From positions 1 through 11,836 of the forward strand of contig CANQWJ010000019.1 of assembly GCA_947627525.1 (NCBI GenBank): a DNA stretch of 11,836 nucleotides, read 5' to 3'. The notes under the pieces are model-generated. The model saw nothing but the letters and a program-made list of their open reading frames with translations. It made no database searches and was not told where the DNA came from. Positions 6,229 to 11,836 of the stretch are shown piece by piece (the first letter of the stretch is position 1; every line of letters begins with the position of its first letter). The DNA is from an uncultured Bacilli bacterium (GTDB lineage Bacteria > Bacillota_I > Bacilli_A > RF39 > UBA660). A program made the translations under genes and the position numbers.

Positions 6229-7320
6229 TTAATTCTCCTTAGTAAAAAATTCATTTAACCAAATAGAAGGATAGCCTAAATATTTTATATGGAATTGATA
6301 AACACCTTTTATATCTTCTTTTTTAATTTTTATATAATCTATGGTATTATTAGCATCTCCTTTGGTAATATAATATTCATTTATACTTACAACGCGGTGA
6401 ACAATAATTTGATTTTTATATTTGAAGACAATAATATCTCCCGGTAAAATATTTTCTTCTCTTTTATAAATGACAACGTCGCCTCTACTAAAAATAGGAT
6501 TCATACTATTTGATAGAATAGCTATAGGTTGATAATTAAATACTCCAAGCATAAATAATACTAATAGAATAGAAGTAATAATAGTTAAAGGATAAAGCGT
6601 TGTCAAGTTTTTGAAACAATGTGTATTTTTTTTGTTAAAAATAAAATATTTAAACAAATAGTAAATAATTAAAACTTTAATGATAGCAAAAGAACCTTCA
6701 ATGAACCAATTACTATAAGGAATAATTGGTAAAAAAAATTTAGGTACTTCATTAAAAATTCTAATGATAATAGAAACGTTGTAATGCGTATTTAAAGATA
6801 GATAAGTAAATAGAATATTTTGAGCAATAATTGGTATAATTATAGAAATAAGATAATGGAAAAAAATAATATTATGATAAAGAAAAAAGGCTTTAAAATT
6901 AATCTCACTTATGATAATAATAATAGTTATTAAAATCATAATTATAAAATTGCTTTTATTACTTTTAATAAGTTTATAACGCACTATTTCAATACCACAT
7001 ATAGGTAAGATAACTTTCCACAAACTTTTAAAAGTATAAATTAATGTATGATTGTAAGGATTTTTATTAAAGCCTAAAATAAAACCACTAACTAAATAAA
7101 GTATTAAAAAAATAATAGATATAGTTACAGTAATATTAATTTCTTTTTTGTTCAATAACTTTAAATCTTGATGGTAAAAAATGATTAAAAAACATAACCA
7201 AAATACTGGATTAAGAAAATAAATATAAAAATTATTAGTATATAAGAAGATATGACTCAGCGTATAAAGGATTAAAAGAAAAAATAGTTTTTTTCTTTTA
7301 AGAGTTTTCTTTTTGAACAT
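6229..7320 (-). CDS. SipW-type signal peptidase I with N-terminal polytopic domain
   Basis: The C-terminal third carries the S26B catalytic pattern: SNSMNP with nucleophile Ser272, IIVHRVV with His308 and TKGDAN with Asp322. The Lys of the bacterial LepB type is replaced by His, as in SipW and eukaryotic or archaeal signal peptidases. It removes signal peptides outside the membrane. Unusually, about 230 residues precede the catalytic domain and form some eight membrane segments (12-28, 32-49, 61-84, 93-111, 124-147, 152-173, 180-200, 207-227) before the usual anchor at 241-262; SipW itself is about 190 residues with no such extension. The role of this domain is unknown. The ATG lies inside the preceding gene (23-nt overlap) and has only a weak Shine-Dalgarno, which suggests translational coupling. 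The very high Ile/Asn/Lys content reflects extreme AT bias. Confidence 0.85.
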   Translation of the reverse strand: MFKKKTLKRKKLFFLLILYTLSHIFLYTNNFYIYFLNPVFWLCFLIIFYHQDLKLLNKKEINITVTISIIFLILYLVSGFILGFNKNPYNHTLIYTFKSLWKVILPICGIEIVRYKLIKSNKSNFIIMILITIIIIISEINFKAFFLYHNIIFFHYLISIIIPIIAQNILFTYLSLNTHYNVSIIIRIFNEVPKFFLPIIPYSNWFIEGSFAIIKVLIIYYLFKYFIFNKKNTHCFKNLTTLYPLTIITSILLVLFMLGVFNYQPIAILSNSMNPIFSRGDVVIYKREENILPGDIIVFKYKNQIIVHRVVSINEYYITKGDANNTIDYIKIKKEDIKGVYQFHIKYLGYPSIWLNEFFTKEN

Positions 7321-7798
7321 ATTGAATTATTCCAACTAACGTTTTTGTTTTAACACTGGGAATACTCTCGGTATCTTTAACATAGGTTACCATAATATTG
7401 AAAGTGGTTGAATCACCGGCGTTTAAGTCTTTCTTAAGTTCCGAAGTAGTATAATTAATTTCTTCAATACCATCAATTTCTTCAGTAAATATTATAGTTT
7501 CTAATTCGGCATCAATAGTTCCTAAGTTTTGTATGGTTACTTCATAAACAATTTCATCGCCTGGTTTATTAAGTTTAGCTGAAAAATTAATAGAATCTTT
7601 AGTAAAAGTTGGTGTTCCAGCATCACAGCCATCTGATACTTGAGTGGCTGTTATATTTGTTATTCTAACATCCCACTCACCAGTAATTTCTGTAGTTCCA
7701 TTAATAGTAAAATCTGTAGCAAATGTTGAATAACCAACTGCCATTAAAATAATAGTTCCAAGAAAGGCTATAAGAATTATTATTTTATTTTTACGCAA
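7298..7798 (-). CDS. SipW-dependent secreted protein (TasA/camelysin-like)
   Basis: The 166-residue product starts with a Lys/Arg-rich tip and a hydrophobic stretch (5-22) followed by GYSTFATDFTINGTTEI and GEWDV. This is the typical SipW-dependent signal peptide and mature N-terminus of TasA/camelysin-like proteins; cleavage is expected near Ala27. The rest is beta-rich with the NLGTIDAEL motif (about 91-99), typical of an Ig-like fold, one Cys (58), no LPXTG and no C-terminal anchor. The start is TTG at 7798-7796, not ATG, chosen because AAGGAGG lies 10 nt upstream. It is the first gene of the operon, and the next gene encodes its probable peptidase. The likely role is a surface fibre or small secreted matrix protein; the single short domain differs from full-length TasA (about 260 aa). 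Confidence 0.85.
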   Translation of the reverse strand: MRKNKIIILIAFLGTIILMAVGYSTFATDFTINGTTEITGEWDVRITNITATQVSDGCDAGTPTFTKDSINFSAKLNKPGDEIVYEVTIQNLGTIDAELETIIFTEEIDGIEEINYTTSELKKDLNAGDSTTFNIMVTYVKDTESIPSVKTKTLVGIIQYVQKENS

Positions 7799-7815
7799 TT
7801 TATATCCCCCTCCTT

Positions 7816-7829
7816 TAGCATTTATGCTA
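7816..7829 (-). promoter_or_regulatory. Leader hairpin of the SipW operon
   Basis: TAGCA/TGCTA with loop TTTA lies directly upstream of the AAGGAGG of the TTG-started gene and could modulate translation. A -10-like TATAAC (minus strand, 7834-7839) is close by, but I see no good -35. Confidence 0.35.
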
Positions 7830-7993
7830 TCCTGTTATAATGTATACAAGATTAAATAATTTGTATGGTTAATTGGTTTAAGGTTTTAAAAGAATTGATA
7901 ATTTAATTCTAAAAGTTATGAATATTTGTTTGTTGGTACCAAATATAATTGTTTATAAGATTTTTAATTTTGTAATTTTGTGGCAATAAAAAA

Positions 7994-8010
7994 CGAACCG
8001 AAATGGTTCG
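7994..8010 (-). terminator. Terminator of the ApeA-like gene (element C)
   Basis: CGAACC/GGTTCG stem (7994-7999 and 8005-8010) with a 5-nt loop. The minus strand continues into TTTTTTATTG. It lies about 110 nt after the ApeA-like stop. Confidence 0.75.
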
Positions 8011-8022
8011 AACGAATCAATA

Positions 8023-8059
8023 TGGAGCGATAGTTGAGTGATTACACAACTTTTTCCAA
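8023..8059. other. Boundary element C box
   Basis: TGGAGCGATA (8023-8032) is identical over 10 nt to element B and starts 12 nt after the hairpin. CCAAG follows 33 nt after the box start (39 nt in A and B). On the minus strand an imperfect AGTTG/CAACT hairpin precedes CGCTCCA. The orientation is the same as A and B. Confidence 0.45.
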
Positions 8060-8117
8060 GTGATGATGATATAAAAATCATCAAACTAACAATAGTATGC
8101 ACTTATATATATTTTAA

Positions 8118-9407
8118 TCAATATAAGTAATTTGTTAATTCTAACTCATTAATCGTGACAGTTGCTTTATCATATATTTCATTATAAGCAATAATTTTAA
8201 TTAATCTTTTAACATCATATAGCCATTGTATTGTAATCTTTTTAAACCGCTTTGGCTTGTCAGTCGGAATAGGTAAATTTTCAACATAAAAGCCATCATG
8301 TGAATAATAATTTCTAAGAGATCTTATTTCACTTTCAAGAGTATTTACATCAATATCTTTAAAAAAGTAATCTTTTAATTTTGGATATTTTGTTAAATAC
8401 TTTTTTAAAAAACATTTATCTTTTTCTTTACCCTTTGCTTTTTGTCTTTCAAAATCAATTACTTCTAGAACTTTATAATATTGTAAAAATTCCATTTCAT
8501 AATAACCAATATCTTTATCAAAATTAATAAAAGGTAAATATGTGTTACTATTTTCAAAATCTATATTTATGAATAGTAACAATATTTTTTGAAAAATTGT
8601 TTTTAATTCCATTTTATCTTTACATATATTAAATGTTGGTATTTTTTCAGAAGAATACTTTTTTTGTTTATAATTATAAAAGTTATATGTCCTTTTTGAA
8701 CAATCATAAATAGTTGTAATATAGCTTTTGTTTTTATTTAAAATACACATGTGTAGCGTTGAATCAATTCTAGATGATATACGTAAAACATCATTAATAG
8801 ATACACTTTTTTTAAATCTTATTTGTAAGTAAGTGCTTGGTTTTATAGAAAAGTCATATATATTTCCACGATGATTAAATGAGTGTATTAAATAAACACT
8901 TATTTCATTATCGTTACTATATTTTAATGAAAATAACTTTTTAGGTTTATTTGTTTTTGCGTTAATTGTTATTTCTTCTTTGATACCTTTTCTTTTAATA
9001 GATATTGGATTATCTGAATAGTAATATATTAATTTATCATTATAGTAATCAAAATTCTTTATTTTTGTTTCTGGTGTTATATGCTTTATTGGCTCTAATG
9101 CTTCACGACCAATTGCATACATTTTTGATATTATAGTTGTACTACTTATTGAACTATAACTAGTTGTCTTAATATTAGCATTAAAAAAAGTGATTGGATA
9201 GTATTTACTATTAATGCCATAATATAGCTTTGATTCAACAAGTTTTCCTGGACCACTTGCCAACATTTCAAAAGAGTCATATTTATCAATACCATTTACT
9301 TTTATTTCTAGATAGTCATCTTTTTCGTTTAAAACAATCATGTCTTGTTCTTTAATTTCAATTTTTTTAAATGGCTCTTTGTCTATATATCCTAATTCAT
9401 TATTCAA
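8118..9407 (-). CDS. ApeA-like HEPN protein, probable anti-phage effector
   Basis: The long N-terminal beta-rich part (about 1-200) resembles the ApeA N-terminal domain, and the C-terminal part (about 300-429) is helical with LRNYYSHDGFY, an R-x4-H motif (Arg365, His370) of HEPN ribonucleases. ApeA proteins are single-gene abortive-infection systems in which phage infection triggers RNA cleavage and growth arrest; that role is known for the family and inferred here. The frame runs back to TTG at 9416, but AAGGGAG (9417-9423) would touch that codon. The TTG at 9407 has a 9-nt spacing and is the better start, giving 429 residues. No ATG occurs in frame nearby. The gene is monocistronic with an extended -10 upstream and a terminator downstream; there is no signal peptide. 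It ends in TGA. Confidence 0.75.
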   Translation of the reverse strand: MNNELGYIDKEPFKKIEIKEQDMIVLNEKDDYLEIKVNGIDKYDSFEMLASGPGKLVESKLYYGINSKYYPITFFNANIKTTSYSSISSTTIISKMYAIGREALEPIKHITPETKIKNFDYYNDKLIYYYSDNPISIKRKGIKEEITINAKTNKPKKLFSLKYSNDNEISVYLIHSFNHRGNIYDFSIKPSTYLQIRFKKSVSINDVLRISSRIDSTLHMCILNKNKSYITTIYDCSKRTYNFYNYKQKKYSSEKIPTFNICKDKMELKTIFQKILLLFINIDFENSNTYLPFINFDKDIGYYEMEFLQYYKVLEVIDFERQKAKGKEKDKCFLKKYLTKYPKLKDYFFKDIDVNTLESEIRSLRNYYSHDGFYVENLPIPTDKPKRFKKITIQWLYDVKRLIKIIAYNEIYDKATVTINELELTNYLY

Positions 9408-9427
9408 AAGAATCAACTCCCTTAAAT

Positions 9428-9436
9428 ATTATACCA
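9428..9436 (-). promoter_or_regulatory. Extended -10 promoter of the ApeA-like gene
   Basis: The minus strand reads TGGTATAAT, a TGnTATAAT element, only 20 nt upstream of the start codon, so the leader is just long enough to hold the AAGGGAG site. No convincing -35. Confidence 0.6.
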
Positions 9437-9508
9437 TATTACTTAATCCTACGATTCATAGGGTGATTTCTTTTAATATCTATAATATTATGGATTTAGA
9501 AAGAAGGG

Positions 9509-9665
9509 ATGTTCACATATAATAAAGATAATATATTTAATGATTATGATTTTATATTTAAAAATGTATTCAATAGATAATGATAAAATAAGTGAATTAA
9601 ATAGTACTGATTATGAAGATATGAAAAATATATTAACTTCTAATGATTTATACAATTTTAGTTAA
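9509..9665 (+). pseudogene. Small ORF, possibly frameshifted, upstream of the 5-TM gene
   Basis: Two overlapping short frames look like one hydrophilic small protein split by a one-base shift. ATG 9509 opens a 23-residue frame (MFTYNKDNIFNDYDF...) ending at 9580. A second frame, open from ATG 9540, gives 41 residues, the later part being IDNDKISELNSTDYEDMKN and ending at TAA 9663-9665. The part of the second frame before the overlap end is hydrophobic and less natural, which suggests a +1 shift near 9570-9578. The first ATG has AAGAAGG only 1 nt upstream, too close for good initiation; the second has no clear site. The stop overlaps the AAGGGG site of the next gene. It could be a decayed gene, a leader peptide or chance. 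Confidence 0.35.
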
Positions 9666-9674
9666 GGGGTAATT

Positions 9675-10325
9675 ATGAAAAAAAATATAATTGATTATTA
9701 TGCATTTATAATGATGATATTATTTATTATTTATAATATTGTATTAAAAGATTTAAAAATCGGTGGATTGTTATATCAAATATTCATGATAACTTTGATA
9801 GTTTTAAATATAACTATTTTAATCAAGTTTAGAAAAAGAATAAAATTTAAGGGTTTAATAATAGTGGTTTACTTTTTTATATGGTCTATATTTTCAAAGA
9901 ATGCTTTACAATTTTTGTTTGGTTTATCGAACATGATTATATTAATAGCAATTGGATTTATGGAAAATAATTTTATTAAAAATATATCAATTCTTATTAC
10001 ACTATTCTTTGTTGCTTTCTCAATGCCCTTATTATTTGCTTATTTGTTTGCATATGGTACTGGTATAAGTGAAGAAAAAGGTAGAAATGACATACATGAT
10101 GATATGCATTATTTTTGTGAGAATAATTATGAAGTCTATTGTTATTCAGGAGGGGCTTTTGACAGTTTTCATTATAGTATAGGTAAACATTATGAGTCTT
10201 TAGATATTGATGGTATAATATTTATATCTTACAATGAACGAAATGAAGTTTCACAAGAAGAGTATAATAATTATTTAAAAACTCATAAATGTAAATTGGT
10301 TGGTGATGTGAATGGATCTAAATAA
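9675..10325 (+). CDS. Hypothetical 5-TM membrane protein with exported tail
   Basis: This 216-residue protein has five membrane segments (about 8-24, 30-50, 58-75, 79-95, 99-125) and a C-terminal domain of 90 residues with three Cys (two in FCENNYEVYC, one near the end) and many Tyr, His and Asp. With a Lys-rich N-terminus inside, the tail should face outward. I do not recognise the family. The start has AAGGGG at 5-nt spacing. Its last 14 nt overlap the start of the XRE-VanZ gene, so the two are translationally coupled and probably act together. A link to envelope stress or glycopeptide-type antibiotics would be inference from the VanZ partner alone. Confidence 0.75.
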   Translation: MKKNIIDYYAFIMMILFIIYNIVLKDLKIGGLLYQIFMITLIVLNITILIKFRKRIKFKGLIIVVYFFIWSIFSKNALQFLFGLSNMIILIAIGFMENNFIKNISILITLFFVAFSMPLLFAYLFAYGTGISEEKGRNDIHDDMHYFCENNYEVYCYSGGAFDSFHYSIGKHYESLDIDGIIFISYNERNEVSQEEYNNYLKTHKCKLVGDVNGSK

Positions 10326-11190
10326 AATATCTAATTTTATAAAAACAAAAAGAAAAGAATTAGGAATTACTCAAGATGAATTAGCAAAAAAGTTATTCGT
10401 TACTGAAAAAGCTATTTCAAGATGGGAAACTGGAAGAGGAACTCCTGATATATCTTTGCTTCTTCCACTATCTAAAGAACTTAATATAGATGTATCAGAA
10501 CTATTAAATGGTGAAGAAAATAAAAAGAGTAAAAGTAAAAATGATGTAGAACAATTAATTAAATATAACGAAATAACTAAAGCAAACAAATATAATTTTC
10601 AATTTAAATTAACTATTTTCTTTTATATACTATCAATATTATCATTCTTATTTTATTTAAAATTTGAATATGATCCAAATATAGAAGTAAATTATTTTAT
10701 TAGATTATTAATTACAGTTGTTGCTTCTATATTCGTAATAATTGGTAATAAAATATATAGTAATAATTATGTTGAAAAAATAGAAGATAAAAAGAAAATG
10801 TTAAAACTTTCACATATAATAGTATTTATATATTATGTAGTTTTATTATTCAATATGGTAGTATTTGCTAGATATAATAGTATTGATAGTTATAATTTAG
10901 TTCCTTTTAAATCTATAATTGATATATTTAAAAATGGAACAACATATGAGGTTATTATAAATACATTTGGAAACCTACTTGTTTTTATGCCTTTAGAATA
11001 TTTCTTAATTGAATTATTTAAAGTTAAAAAGTTTTCAATAAATTTTATATTATCATTTGGAATAATACTATTAATAGAATTATTTCAATATGTATTTAAA
11101 GTTGGAGTTTTAGATATCGATGATTTAATTCTTTGCACATGTGGTATGATGTTATTTTATATTATATATAAGAATAAAAAAGATGATTAA
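10312..11190 (+). CDS. XRE-type HTH regulator fused to a VanZ-like membrane domain
   Basis: Residues 6-61 form a classic HTH_3 domain (LGITQDELAKKLFVTEKAIS, RWETGRGTPDI). After a charged linker (67-95) come membrane segments (about 99-117, 128-146, 167-186, 219-236, 243-262, 272-287). The C-terminal half has the VanZ signature: NLVPFKSI (195-202), NTFGNLLVFMPLE (217-229), then IELFQ (255-259) and DIDDL (268-272). VanZ-like proteins lower sensitivity to glycopeptides such as teicoplanin; fusions to XRE domains are known in Firmicutes and are presumed membrane-tethered regulators. The ATG is inside the preceding gene, 14-nt overlap, with only a weak site (GGTGAT), again pointing to coupling. 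It ends in TAA within the left part of a shared terminator. Confidence 0.85.
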   Translation: MDLNKISNFIKTKRKELGITQDELAKKLFVTEKAISRWETGRGTPDISLLLPLSKELNIDVSELLNGEENKKSKSKNDVEQLIKYNEITKANKYNFQFKLTIFFYILSILSFLFYLKFEYDPNIEVNYFIRLLITVVASIFVIIGNKIYSNNYVEKIEDKKKMLKLSHIIVFIYYVVLLFNMVVFARYNSIDSYNLVPFKSIIDIFKNGTTYEVIINTFGNLLVFMPLEYFLIELFKVKKFSINFILSFGIILLIELFQYVFKVGVLDIDDLILCTCGMMLFYIIYKNKKDD

Positions 11191-11207
11191 TGTTAAAATC
11201 ATCTTTT
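11178..11207. terminator. Shared bidirectional terminator overlapping both stop codons
   Basis: AAAAGATGAT (11178-11187) pairs with ATCATCTTTT (11198-11207) around a 10-nt loop. The left arm lies in the last codons of the XRE-VanZ gene, and the right arm overlaps the TAA (11208-11206) of the KilA-N gene. Each strand has an A tract before and a T tract after the stem. Confidence 0.8.
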
Positions 11208-11836
11208 ACTTTGTCTCAATTAATAATTTATCATTAACTTTATTTTCAATATATTCAAGATTTTTAAGAGATTTATTTTTTCTTAATAAATCCATTTGTT
11301 TTTTTGCTATATCATTTAGTCTAACTAATCTTTGAGATTGTGGTATTCCCATTTCAATTAGTTCAGCATTTATATTCTCTAAATTACTTAATATTACTAA
11401 ATGAAGTAGGTCTGTGTAATCTCTAATATTTCCATATTCTACTAGGTTAGGATTACTTTCTTTCCATTCTTTAGCTGTCATACCGAATAAAGCAACATTT
11501 AAAACATCAGCTTCTTCAGCATAAACAAATTTCTTTTGTTTTTCAGTTAAAGTAGGAACTATTATACTTTTAATAGCGTCAGTATGAACGACATAACTAA
11601 CTTTTGCTAAAACTCTATTAGCATGCCAATCAATTTTATTTTGATATGCTTCGTTTTTCTTTAATCTTTGAAATTCTTGAATTACATATAATTTGAACTC
11701 TGGTGAAAGCCAACTTGCAAACTCTAATGCGATATCACTCCTTGCATAAGTACCACCATTATTACCAGATTTTGAAATCATTCCAATAGCGTTTGTCTCT
11801 CTAATCCATTTTTGAGGTGATATTTTAAACTTATTA
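11206..11836 (-). CDS. KilA-N domain protein, N-terminus cut by window end
   Basis: The frame is open to the window end; reading from 11835 it gives NKFKISPQKWIRETNAIGMI and so on, so ATG 11781 is an internal Met, not the start. The KilA-N pattern is clear: SPQKWIRETNAIG, then SKSGNNGGTYARSDIALEF, then ASWLSPEFKLYVIQEFQRLK. KilA-N is a DNA-binding domain common in phage and viral proteins and also found on genomic islands. The region behind it (about 165 residues) is helical, with motifs TEKQKKFVYAEEADVLNVAL and NLENINAELIEMGI that recur in bacterial KilA-N proteins of about 270 residues. Phage antirepressor-like or regulatory activity is possible. It supports mobile or accessory origin of this end. 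Confidence 0.85.
   Translation of the reverse strand, partial: NKFKISPQKWIRETNAIGMISKSGNNGGTYARSDIALEFASWLSPEFKLYVIQEFQRLKKNEAYQNKIDWHANRVLAKVSYVVHTDAIKSIIVPTLTEKQKKFVYAEEADVLNVALFGMTAKEWKESNPNLVEYGNIRDYTDLLHLVILSNLENINAELIEMGIPQSQRLVRLNDIAKKQMDLLRKNKSLKNLEYIENKVNDKLLIETK

Larger units (their letters stand above)
7799..8117. other. Intergenic region with element C
   Basis: The 319-nt gap holds the leader of the SipW operon (7799-7860), a 10-bp perfect palindrome TTGGTACCAA (7933-7942) of unknown role about 95 nt upstream of the operon's likely -10, the terminator 7994-8010, the TGGAGCGATA box (8023-8032) and a second small inverted repeat TGATGAT/ATCATCA (8064-8070 and 8077-8083). No ORF is supported. 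Confidence 0.5.

Noticed and set aside
1790..8110. Integron attC sites or CRISPR repeats
   Set aside because: No paired RYYYAAC and GTTRRRY boxes are found in the elements, and copies are far apart, diverged and not regularly spaced, so neither standard system fits.
9405..9416. TTG at 9416 as start of the ApeA-like gene
   Set aside because: The AAGGGAG site would directly touch the codon; the TTG nine bases further gives normal spacing.
9340..9522. Open frame on + opposite the start of the ApeA-like gene
   Set aside because: It is antisense to the ApeA-like start, with no ribosome binding site and no natural composition.
10371..10589. 72-residue open frame on -
   Set aside because: It is antisense to the HTH domain of the XRE-VanZ gene, Ser/Leu-rich, with no start signal.
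11779..11781. ATG 11781 as start of the KilA-N gene
   Set aside because: The frame continues upstream with the conserved SPQKWIRETNAIG part of the domain, so the gene is cut by the window end.

Overview
This is an AT-rich stretch from a low-GC Gram-positive bacterium, most likely an uncultured gut-type member of the Bacilli or Clostridia. The evidence is strong AAGGAGG-type ribosome binding sites, TTG starts, extended -10 promoters, a SipW-type signal peptidase with its secreted partner, and an XRE-VanZ fusion. Tryptophan is encoded by TGG and several genes end in TGA, so the code is the standard bacterial one, not the Mycoplasma code.

Layout: (1) 1-591, 3' part of an HD-domain nucleotidase-like gene on +. 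(2) 999-1553, an unrecognised soluble protein on -. (3) 1957-3117, a polytopic membrane protein of MATE-like type on +. (4) 3430-4194, a protein with an ADP-ribosyltransferase-like N-terminus on +. (5) 4388-4984, a Cys-containing protein with an immunity-protein-like segment on -. (6) 7798-5285 on -, a three-gene operon: SipW-type secreted protein, signal peptidase I fused to a membrane domain, DUF5305-like protein. (7) 9407-8118 on -, an ApeA-like HEPN protein, a probable abortive-infection factor. (8) 9509-11190 on +, a possibly frameshifted mini-ORF, a 5-TM protein and an XRE-VanZ fusion overlapping it. (9) 11835-11206 on -, a KilA-N protein cut by the window end.

Most units are single genes or short operons with their own promoter and hairpin terminator, and neighbouring units have unrelated functions. 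This is the texture of an accessory or defence island assembled from small cassettes. Between units I see diverged intergenic elements that all point the same way whatever the flanking gene orientation. Three of them (near 4305, 5134 and 7994) are a hairpin followed 9-12 nt later by TGGAGCG on +; on - this reads CGCTCCA just before a terminator, like a tRNA 3' end. Three elements (near 1790, 3293 and 5178) share a roughly 60-75 nt repeat, and the copy at 5178 carries both signatures. Together they separate the MATE-like, ART-like, Cys-rich, SipW and ApeA units. This boundary-element pattern is the most unusual feature of the window. Its meaning (insertion scars, recombination sites or small RNA genes) is inference.

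Likely functions are phage defence (ApeA-like HEPN), toxin/immunity-like roles (ART-like protein, Cys-rich protein), cell-surface protein export (SipW operon) and envelope protection (VanZ, MATE-like). No genes for integrases, transposases or CRISPR were found, and no complete tRNA or rRNA gene.
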